Assembly: GCA_017559045.1 (NCBI GenBank)
Contig: JAFYTB010000121.1
Span: forward strand, 1-6,634
Direction of reading: 5' to 3'
Length of the DNA stretch: 6,634 nucleotides
Origin: Eggerthellaceae bacterium
GTDB taxonomy: Bacteria; Actinomycetota; Coriobacteriia; Coriobacteriales; Eggerthellaceae
Below are positions 1 through 4,659 of this stretch, piece after piece (the first letter of the stretch is position 1; each line of letters starts with the position of its first letter). Under the pieces are notes generated by a model. The model was given only the letters and a program-made list of their open reading frames with translations, had not been told where the DNA came from and did not search any database. A program made the position numbers and the translations under genes.

Positions 1-240
1 ATGGTTGAGGAGAAGGCCATTTCGACGGGCATGATCCCCAAGCTGAGCAGCTGCGTTCATGCACTCGAGGCGGGTGTCGGTAGGGCCCACATCATCAACG
101 GCACCATCGACAACGCGCTCATCCTCGAGCTGCTTACCGACAAGGGCATCGGAACCATGGTGACGGGAAACGAGGGCGAATCTTCCGCCTCCCAGCCCTT
201 GGGTAACTTTGCCGCGAAGCTTCTGGAAAACCTCGATTAG
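1..240 (+). CDS. argB: Acetylglutamate kinase, C-terminal fragment (5' end outside window)
   Basis: This is the last 79 residues of N-acetyl-L-glutamate kinase, which phosphorylates N-acetylglutamate with ATP in the second step of cytoplasmic arginine (ornithine) synthesis. What is seen: a GMIPKL segment (residues 10-15 of the fragment), then VGRAHIINGT and ALILELLTDKGIGTMV, the conserved end of the amino-acid kinase fold in ArgB, followed by a polar tail ending in NFAAKLLENLD and a TAG stop. Family members are about 290-300 residues, so roughly 210 N-terminal residues, including the glycine-rich ATP-binding region, lie upstream of the window. The methionine at base 1 is therefore internal and not a start. 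The reading frame is intact to the stop. argD follows after 62 bases in the same direction, as in argCJBD operons. ArgB is often the arginine-feedback-inhibited enzyme of the pathway, but the part that would show this is mostly outside the window. Confidence 0.93.
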   Translation: MVEEKAISTGMIPKLSSCVHALEAGVGRAHIINGTIDNALILELLTDKGIGTMVTGNEGESSASQPLGNFAAKLLENLD

Positions 241-251
241 GCGAATACGCA

Positions 252-282
252 GCCTGCCCCTTGGGGGCGGGCGTGGCGTTTT
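252..282 (+). promoter_or_regulatory. GC-rich stem-loop between argB and argD
   Basis: Bases 252-260 (GCCTGCCCC) pair with 264-272 (GGGGCGGGC) over nine pairs, one of them a G-T wobble, closing a 3-base loop. A short TTTT run follows at 279-282, six bases after the stem. This is too distant and too short for a good intrinsic terminator. It is more likely a weak or partial terminator, or an mRNA-processing or stability element that lowers argD expression relative to argB. The argD ribosome binding site follows at 291-295. Confidence 0.45.
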
Positions 283-302
283 GATACGGAAAGGACCTCC
301 GC

Positions 303-1535
303 ATGACGTTTGATCAGCAGAAAAGTCTTGAAGATGCCTACCTGATGCACACGTATGGCCGCAAGCCGGTTCAGCTCGTGTCGGGTCGCGGCATGGTCGT
401 GGTTGATGACGCTGGCAAGGAGTACCTCGACTTCGTGTCGGGTGTTGGCGCAGTGAGCTTGGGCCACTGCCATCCCGCTATCGTTGAGGCGCTGAAGAAG
501 CAGGCCGAAACGCTCATCCACGTGAGCAATTATTACTACATCGAGAAGCGTGGCGAGGTTGCCCAGATGCTCTCTGGTCTTCTTTCCGCCGCTTTGCCCG
601 AGGATGAGAAGATCGTTTGGAAGACCTTCTTCGCCAACACCGGCGCCGAGGCAAATGAGTGCGCCATCAAGCTGGCTCGCCTGCATGCGCGCCGTGTCGC
701 TGAGGCGAAGGGTGAGCAGCCTGCTCGCACCATCGTGACGCTCAAGCGCAGCTTCCATGGCCGTACGCTTGCAACGCTCGCTGCAACCGCCCAGCCCGTT
801 AAGCAGGAGGCTTTCCAGCCGCTGCCCGGAGGCTTCACCAGTAGCCCCATCAACGATCTTGAGGCACTGACCAATCTGTTTGAGGAGATGAAGGGTCAGA
901 TTTGCGCAGTCATGGTCGAGCCCATCCAGGGTGAGTGCGGCGTTTACCCCTGCTCGCCCGAGTTCCTCGCTGGCGTGCGTGAGCTGTGTGACGCTAACGG
1001 CGCTCTGCTTATTGCCGATGAGGTTCAGTGCGGAATTTTCCGTACGGCGAAGCCCTTCGGCTTCCAGCATCTGGGAGTTACCCCCGATATCGTGACCATC
1101 GCAAAGGGCGTTGCCTCTGGCTTCCCCACGGGCATGTGTGCTGCTCGCGCCGAGATCGCGGATACGTACCAGCCGGGCGATCACGGCTCCACGTTCGGTG
1201 GCAGCTGCCTGGCGGTTGCCGCAGCGCACGCGACGCTTTCCACGCTGGTTGAGGGTGGCTTCGAGGCTCGCGTCGAAGAGGTTGGCGCATACATGAGGGA
1301 GAAGCTCGCCGAGCTGCCCCATGTGAAGGAAGTTCGCGGCTATGGTCTCATGCTTGCCGCCGAGCTCGATGAGACGGCTCCTGCTGCAGGCGATGTGGTT
1401 GCAGCAGGCCTTGATGCGAGTCTGCTCCTCAACACCACGGGCCCCACGACCTTGCGCTTCCTTCCGCCGCTTGTTTGCGAGAAGGCCGATGTTGACGCTC
1501 TGGTCGAGAAGCTTGCAGTGCTTCTGGGGGCATAA
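303..1535 (+). CDS. argD: Acetylornithine aminotransferase
   Basis: This 410-residue PLP-dependent class III aminotransferase converts N-acetylglutamate semialdehyde plus glutamate to N-acetylornithine and 2-oxoglutarate. In many bacteria the same enzyme also serves lysine synthesis as the succinyldiaminopimelate aminotransferase. Visible signatures: FVSGVGAVSLGHCHP near the N-terminus; ANTGAEANECAIKLAR (111-126), with the G-A pair of the phosphate-binding loop; FHGRT (151-155); IADEVQCGIFRT, with Asp239 for the pyridine nitrogen; TIAKGVASGFP, with Lys268 as the predicted Schiff-base lysine; and HGSTFGG (294-300), with the phosphate-binding threonine. Length is normal for the family (about 390-410). 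The ATG at 303 has an AAGGA ribosome binding site at 291-295 with 7-base spacing. It follows argB by 62 bases and is probably cotranscribed with it. Other class III aminotransferases (ornithine, GABA) look similar, but the argB neighbour and full-length similarity make ArgD the best call. Confidence 0.95.
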   Translation: MTFDQQKSLEDAYLMHTYGRKPVQLVSGRGMVVVDDAGKEYLDFVSGVGAVSLGHCHPAIVEALKKQAETLIHVSNYYYIEKRGEVAQMLSGLLSAALPEDEKIVWKTFFANTGAEANECAIKLARLHARRVAEAKGEQPARTIVTLKRSFHGRTLATLAATAQPVKQEAFQPLPGGFTSSPINDLEALTNLFEEMKGQICAVMVEPIQGECGVYPCSPEFLAGVRELCDANGALLIADEVQCGIFRTAKPFGFQHLGVTPDIVTIAKGVASGFPTGMCAARAEIADTYQPGDHGSTFGGSCLAVAAAHATLSTLVEGGFEARVEEVGAYMREKLAELPHVKEVRGYGLMLAAELDETAPAAGDVVAAGLDASLLLNTTGPTTLRFLPPLVCEKADVDALVEKLAVLLGA

Positions 1536-1548
1536 TCGGGCGCTTTGT

Positions 1549-1563
1549 TGCATTGAAAATGTA
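1549..1563. promoter_or_regulatory. Possible ARG-box-like imperfect palindrome
   Basis: TGCATT (1549-1554) and AATGTA (1558-1563) form an AT-rich inverted repeat with one mismatch around GAA. ArgR half-sites in other bacteria resemble TGAAT or TGCAT, with the two halves about four bases apart. This site is similar in base content and position, but the spacing and sequence do not fit a consensus cleanly. It is weak evidence for ArgR control. Confidence 0.22.
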
Positions 1564-1584
1564 TAAACGGTGCAGCTTGCGATA

Positions 1585-1625
1585 TCATCAATAAGTTACG
1601 CGAATGACAAGCCTTGTCATCAATA
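1585..1625 (+). repeat. Direct repeat TCATCAATA, two copies
   Basis: The 9-mer TCATCAATA occurs at 1585-1593 and again, unchanged, at 1617-1625. The copies start 32 bases apart, about three turns of B-DNA, so both would face the same side of the helix. The second copy overlaps the right arm of the 17-bp palindrome. The arrangement suggests protein binding upstream of argG, although a two-copy 9-mer could be chance. Confidence 0.5.
1604..1620. promoter_or_regulatory. Perfect 17-bp palindrome, candidate operator upstream of argG
   Basis: ATGACAAG (1604-1611) and CTTGTCAT (1613-1620) are exact reverse complements around a single central C at 1612. The site lies 8 bases before the argG ribosome binding site (1629-1635). 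A loop of one base is poor for an RNA hairpin, and no T-run follows, so a DNA operator for a dimeric regulator is more likely than a terminator. The regulator is unknown. The sequence does not match a standard ARG box. Confidence 0.55.
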
Positions 1626-1628
1626 TAG

Positions 1629-1635
1629 AAAGGGA
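1629..1635 (+). promoter_or_regulatory. argG ribosome binding site (decides start)
   Basis: AAAGGGA lies 9 bases before the ATG at 1645. It supports that ATG over the in-frame GTG at 1570, which would add 25 residues unlike any ArgG N-terminus and would place the palindrome inside the gene. Confidence 0.8.
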
Positions 1636-1644
1636 TTGAACATC

Positions 1645-2871
1645 ATGGCAGAGCAGAGGGAAAAGTGCGTATTGGCGTACTCGGGTGGTCTTGACACCTC
1701 CGTGTGCATCAAGTGGCTCCAGGAAGAGAAGAATCTCGACATCATCGCCGTCGTTGGCGAGGTTGGTCAGGAGCATGACGGCCTTGAGGCTATTCGCCAG
1801 AAGGCACTGCGCACGGGCGCTATCGAGGCACTCGTCATCGACATGCGCGAGGAGTTCGCAAATCACTACCTCAACCGCGCTCTGCATGCCAATGCTCTGT
1901 ATGAGAACCAGTATCCGCTGCTCTCCGCTCTTTCCCGTCCGCTGATCTCCAAGTACCTCGTTGACGTTGCTCACGAGTACGGTGCCAAGTACATCGCTCA
2001 TGGCTGCACCGGCAAGGGCAACGACCAGGTTCGTTTCGAGACCTCCATCATGATGCTCGATCCCACCATCGAGATCATCGCTCCCGTGCGCGAGTGGGAG
2101 TTCAAGACCCGTCCGCAGGAGATGGAGTGGGCTATGGCTCACGGCGTCGAGGTTCCCACCACGAAGAAGGCTCCGTACTCCATCGACGACAACGTCTGGG
2201 GTCGCGCTATCGAGTGCGGCGTGCTCGAGGATCCCTGGGCCGCTCCTCCGACCGACATCTACACCATGACTGGTCATCCCGAGGATGCTCCCGATGAGCC
2301 CGGCTATGTTGAGGTCACCTTCGAGAAGGGCATTCCCTGCGCTATCGACGGCGTTGAGAAGAGCTACCTCGACATTCTGTACGATATGAACGAGATCGCT
2401 GGCAAGCATGGTTTCGGTCGTCTTGACCTCATCGAGAACCGTCTCGTCGGCGTTAAGAGCCGCGAGTGCTACGAGGTTCCCGGTGCTCTCTCCCTTATCA
2501 CCGCTCACAAGGCTCTTGAGGCTCTGTGCCTCGAGCGCGATGTCCAGCACTACAAGCTCGGCATCGAGCAGACCTGGGCAACTCAGGTTTACAACGGCAT
2601 GTGGTTCGCTCCGCTGACTGATGCACTCAACGCATTCCTCGAGCACACCCAGCAGCATGTCTGCGGCACCATCCGCCTGAAGTTCTACAAGGGCACTTGC
2701 ACCGTCGTCGGCCGCAAGAGCGAGTTCTCCCTGTACGACAAGGATCTCGCTACCTACGACGAGGGCGACATCTTCGACCACGCATCTGCTAAGGGCTTCA
2801 TCAACCTGTTCGCCCTCGCAGGTAAGACCTGGGCAGAGAATCGTCGTCGCGCTGGCGCCGACATTCTCTAA
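1645..2871 (+). CDS. argG: Argininosuccinate synthase
   Basis: This 408-residue enzyme joins citrulline and aspartate to argininosuccinate, using ATP and releasing AMP and pyrophosphate. It is the penultimate step of arginine synthesis and acts in the cytoplasm as a homotetramer in known family members. Seen in the sequence: the N-type ATP pyrophosphatase loop AYSGGLDTS (11-19); AHGCTGKGNDQVRFE (118-132), contributing to aspartate and citrulline binding; APVREW (146-151); YSIDDNVWGRAIE (178-190); and RLDLIENRLVGVKSRECYEVPGA (259-281). Length fits the usual 395-410. The start is the ATG with AAAGGGA in front. Arginine codons are almost all CGC or CGT, which suggests good expression. argH does not follow tightly but after 276 bases, while argD lies 109 bases upstream, so argG may have its own promoter as well as read-through from argD. 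The call is very secure. Confidence 0.98.
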   Translation: MAEQREKCVLAYSGGLDTSVCIKWLQEEKNLDIIAVVGEVGQEHDGLEAIRQKALRTGAIEALVIDMREEFANHYLNRALHANALYENQYPLLSALSRPLISKYLVDVAHEYGAKYIAHGCTGKGNDQVRFETSIMMLDPTIEIIAPVREWEFKTRPQEMEWAMAHGVEVPTTKKAPYSIDDNVWGRAIECGVLEDPWAAPPTDIYTMTGHPEDAPDEPGYVEVTFEKGIPCAIDGVEKSYLDILYDMNEIAGKHGFGRLDLIENRLVGVKSRECYEVPGALSLITAHKALEALCLERDVQHYKLGIEQTWATQVYNGMWFAPLTDALNAFLEHTQQHVCGTIRLKFYKGTCTVVGRKSEFSLYDKDLATYDEGDIFDHASAKGFINLFALAGKTWAENRRRAGADIL

Positions 2872-2938
2872 GGTTTCGGCTGCCTAAGGCAGTTTGAATT
2901 CTCGACATTACGGGACGTCGAGGCGGCGCATTGGCGCA

Positions 2939-2974
2939 TGAAGGCTATCGCGTATCACGCGTTTCGGGCCTTCA
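2939..2974 (+). repeat. Two-tier stem-loop in argG-argH gap
   Basis: The outer stem TGAAGGC (2939-2945) pairs with GCCTTCA (2968-2974). Inside it CGCGT (2949-2953) pairs with ACGCG (2957-2961) around a 3-base loop, leaving an asymmetric internal loop of 3 and 6 bases. All 12 pairs are Watson-Crick. No U-tract follows, so it is not a standard terminator. It could be an RNA structural element downstream of argG. Confidence 0.45.
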
Positions 2975-3062
2975 GCCAGTGCATCCGCTTCGGCGTCCCT
3001 CATTGGCTTACTGAGCCAGTTGATTTTGCTGAGTAGGCAAGGAAGATATAAGCAGGGGCTTG

Positions 3063-3129
3063 ATTCGATGAGGCTTGTCAAACGAAGGGGTTTGATGAAC
3101 CGAGCATCATCGAATGAGGCCTCCGATGA
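3063..3129 (+). promoter_or_regulatory. Alternative pairing element just upstream of argH
   Basis: The segment TCATCGAAT (3107-3115) is the exact complement of ATTCGATGA (3063-3071). Its first six bases, TCATCG, are also complementary to CGATGA (3124-3129), eight bases before the AGG that serves as the argH ribosome binding site. CATCA (3105-3109) can instead pair with TGATG (3093-3097). These pairings exclude one another, as in attenuator-type leaders. Whether this RNA is made and folds so is inference. Confidence 0.35.
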
Positions 3130-3147
3130 GATTGATAGGTTGTGACT

Positions 3148-4539
3148 ATGGCACTTTGGGGCGGACGTTTTGAAGAGGGCGTAAGCGAGTTTACTCAGCG
3201 CTTTGGCGCATCGCTCCCCATCGACAAAGAGATGTACGCTGAAGATATTGCGGGCTCGAAGGCCCATTCGTCCATGCTGGCCGCACGCGGCGTCATCAGC
3301 GAGGCCGACCGCGAGGCTATCCATGCTGGCCTTGATGAGATCCTTGCTGAGATCGAGGCAGGCGACTTCGTATTCGACATCAATGACGAGGACATCCACA
3401 TGTCCGTCGAGAGCAAGCTTATTGCTCGCATCGGCGACGCAGGTGCTCGTCTGCATACTGGCCGTAGCCGCAACGATCAGGTTGCTACCGACACCCGTCT
3501 GTTCATCAAGCGTCGTTGCCGTGACCTCATGGCTGCTAACCTCGAGCTGCGTGACGCGCTCGTTCAGCAGGCTGAGGCCAACTTCGACGTGCTGCTCCCG
3601 GGCTATACCCATCTGCAGCATGCACAGCCGGTTCTCTTCTCCCATCACATGCTTGCTTACGTTTGGATGCTGACGCGCGATTACGAGCGTCTTGAGGCTG
3701 CTTATCGCGCTGCCGACGCTTGCCCGCTCGGCTCTGCCGCTCTTGCAGGTACTACCTACCCGCTCGATCGCCACATGACGGCTGAGACCCTTGGTTTTGC
3801 TCGCGTCATCCCCAATTCGCTCGACGCTGTTTCCGATCGCGACTACCTGCTTGACCTGCTGTATGCCTGCAGCGTTTCCAGCATTCACCTCACGCGTCTG
3901 TGTGAGGAGATCATTCTGTGGTCGACCTCCGAGTTCGGTTTCGTCACGCTGTCCGACAGCTACTCCACCGGATCCTCCATCATGCCTCAGAAGAAGAACC
4001 CGGATTTCGCCGAGCTCATTCGTGGTAAGTCCGGCCGCGTGGTGGGCGACCTCGTTGCTCTGCTCATGACGCTTAAGTCTCTTCCGCTTGCTTACAACAA
4101 GGACCTTCAGGAAGACAAGGAAGGCGCCTTTGACGCCGCCCGCACCATGGAGGACTGCTACATTTGCGCAGCAGGTATGATTGCCACCATGCGCGTCAAT
4201 GCCGACAGCATGCGCATCCAGGTGGGCAAGGGCTATCTTGCTGCTACCGACGTTGCTGACTATCTGGCCAAGAAGGGCCTGCCTTTCCGTAAGGCTCATG
4301 AGGTTGTTGGCCACCTGGTCCTCGAGTGCGACAAGCGTGGCTGTGATCTTGAGGATCTCGAGCTTGCCGATTTCCAGAAGGAATGTGACCTGTTCGAGGC
4401 CGACATCGTGGAGGCTCTCAACATGGATGCCATCGTCGCTGCTCGTACCACGTATGGAGGAACGGGTCACGAGGCTGTTCGTGTTCAGATGGCTGAGGCA
4501 AAGGCAGCTCTGCAGGCCGACACCGCCAAGCTTCAGTAA
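3148..4539 (+). CDS. argH: Argininosuccinate lyase
   Basis: This 463-residue enzyme of the fumarase/aspartase superfamily splits argininosuccinate into arginine and fumarate, the last step of arginine synthesis, and acts as a cytoplasmic tetramer in the family. Seen: MALWGGRFEEG at the N-terminus, typical of ArgH; TGRSRNDQVATD (104-115); GYTHLQHAQP (152-161), with the conserved active-site His155; and the fumarate-lyase signature GSSIMPQKKNP (275-285), with the catalytic serine in its SS pair and the following lysine. The C-terminal ATDVADYLAKKGLPFRKAHEVVG is also characteristic. Length is usual (455-470). The ATG at 3148 is chosen: a weak AGG ribosome binding site (3137-3139) sits 8 bases away, while an in-frame GTG at 3142 is too close to it. 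The gap to argG is unusually long, so argH probably has separate control. A strong terminator follows. Confidence 0.98.
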   Translation: MALWGGRFEEGVSEFTQRFGASLPIDKEMYAEDIAGSKAHSSMLAARGVISEADREAIHAGLDEILAEIEAGDFVFDINDEDIHMSVESKLIARIGDAGARLHTGRSRNDQVATDTRLFIKRRCRDLMAANLELRDALVQQAEANFDVLLPGYTHLQHAQPVLFSHHMLAYVWMLTRDYERLEAAYRAADACPLGSAALAGTTYPLDRHMTAETLGFARVIPNSLDAVSDRDYLLDLLYACSVSSIHLTRLCEEIILWSTSEFGFVTLSDSYSTGSSIMPQKKNPDFAELIRGKSGRVVGDLVALLMTLKSLPLAYNKDLQEDKEGAFDAARTMEDCYICAAGMIATMRVNADSMRIQVGKGYLAATDVADYLAKKGLPFRKAHEVVGHLVLECDKRGCDLEDLELADFQKECDLFEADIVEALNMDAIVAARTTYGGTGHEAVRVQMAEAKAALQADTAKLQ

Positions 4540-4566
4540 CGCTTCGCTAACATAATTAACACTACG

Positions 4567-4598
4567 GAAAGCCCTGTTCATCAGGGCTTTCACGTTTT
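4567..4598 (+). terminator. Rho-independent terminator after argH
   Basis: GAAAGCCCTG (4567-4576) pairs perfectly with CAGGGCTTTC (4582-4591) around the 5-base loop TTCAT. TTTT at 4595-4598 follows after a short ACG. The ten-pair stem, placed 27 bases past the argH stop, marks the end of the arg cluster and separates it from the PBP gene. Confidence 0.85.
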
Positions 4599-4621
4599 CT
4601 AACGATGATCTGATCGCTCGC

Positions 4622-4627
4622 TAAAAT
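4622..4627 (+). promoter_or_regulatory. Possible -10 box for the PBP gene
   Basis: TAAAAT differs from TATAAT at one position and lies 38 bases before the PBP start. No good -35 hexamer is found 16-18 bases upstream. A promoter is expected here because a terminator precedes the gene, but this exact box is only a guess. Confidence 0.3.
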
Positions 4628-4646
4628 CGCAGGCGTTTACTGCGAT
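4626..4646 (+). promoter_or_regulatory. 7-bp inverted repeat abutting the PBP ribosome binding site
   Basis: ATCGCAG (4626-4632) and CTGCGAT (4640-4646) are exact reverse complements with a 7-base spacer. The right arm ends directly before the GAAAGG ribosome binding site. It could be an operator overlapping a promoter at 4622-4627, or a 5' UTR hairpin affecting translation. Confidence 0.45.
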
Positions 4647-4652
4647 GAAAGG
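4647..4652 (+). promoter_or_regulatory. PBP ribosome binding site (decides start)
   Basis: GAAAGG sits 7 bases before the ATG at 4660. An in-frame ATG at 4645 would add five residues but would place this site inside the gene, and only a distant AGGCG precedes it. Confidence 0.65.
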
Positions 4653-4659
4653 CGGGCGC

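Larger units (their letters stand above)
1536..1644 (+). promoter_or_regulatory. argD-argG intergenic region, probable argG control region
   Basis: This 109-base gap is AT-richer than the flanking genes. It holds an imperfect palindrome at 1549-1563 (TGCATT-GAA-AATGTA), two copies of TCATCAATA (1585-1593 and 1617-1625), and a perfect 17-bp palindrome (1604-1620). Promoter elements are not convincing. One candidate pair is TTGCGA (1577-1582) and GCGAAT (1600-1605) with a 17-base spacer, which would place the palindrome at the transcription start. TATCAT (1583-1588) is a good -10 but lacks a -35 partner. The density of symmetric sites argues for a repressor-controlled secondary promoter for argG. 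There is no clear intrinsic terminator for argD in the gap. Confidence 0.45.
2872..3147 (+). promoter_or_regulatory. Long structured argG-argH intergenic region
   Basis: This 276-base gap has no convincing gene but many inverted repeats. They are a small hairpin CTGCC/GGCAG (2880-2892); CTCGAC/GTCGAG (2901-2906 with 2917-2922); a two-tier stem-loop (2939-2974); TGGCT/AGCCA (3004-3018); and the 9-bp pair ATTCGATGA/TCATCGAAT (3063-3071 with 3107-3115). A tandem GGCGCAT repeat lies at 2925-2939. A possible -10 box, TATAAG, is at 3047-3052, with only a poor -35 (TTTGCT at 3025-3030, 16-base spacer). The region may end argG transcription in part, restart it before argH, and fold as an argH leader. 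No T-box, tRNA or known riboswitch motif was recognised. A 32-codon ORF (2938-3036) lacks a good ribosome binding site and is not called. Confidence 0.4.

Noticed and set aside
1..240. Base-1 ATG as a true start for a 79-residue gene
   Set aside because: The sequence is the conserved C-terminus of ArgB, and the methionine is internal to a gene cut by the window edge.
237..1553. 438-codon open frame on the minus strand over argD
   Set aside because: It is an antisense shadow of argD, created by the codon bias of a G+C-rich gene. The protein resembles no known family, and argD has complete catalytic motifs.
1570..1644. Upstream in-frame GTG extension of argG
   Set aside because: The 25 added residues are unlike ArgG N-termini. 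The ATG at 1645 has a good ribosome binding site, and the extension would swallow the palindrome and repeats.
1588..2781. 397-codon open frame on the minus strand over argG
   Set aside because: It is antisense to a fully motif-supported argG. Its low-complexity, Leu/Val/Asp-rich composition is typical of shadow frames.
2880..2895. Small hairpin CTGCC-TAA-GGCAG followed by TTT as argG terminator
   Set aside because: A five-pair stem with three T residues is too weak to call a terminator on its own; it is mentioned only as part of the gap.
2901..2922. CTCGAC/GTCGAG inverted repeat
   Set aside because: Six pairs across a 10-base loop are common by chance, and no independent evidence supports a site.
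2938..3036. 32-codon + strand ORF in the argG-argH gap (MKAIAYHAFRAF...)
   Set aside because: The nearest GAGG is 14 bases away, which is too far for a normal ribosome binding site. There are only two arginine codons, so it does not look like an arginine leader peptide, and it overlaps the two-tier stem-loop. It is probably chance.
3142..3147. GTG start for argH two codons upstream
   Set aside because: It lies only 2 bases from the AGG, too close for initiation, and ArgH proteins typically begin MALWGGRF.
2908..4593. 561-codon open frame on the minus strand over argH and the argG-argH gap
   Set aside because: Most of it mirrors argH codons. It also crosses the gap and begins inside the argH terminator stem, and it shows no recognisable domain. 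The gap portion deserves a database search only because it stays open outside argH.
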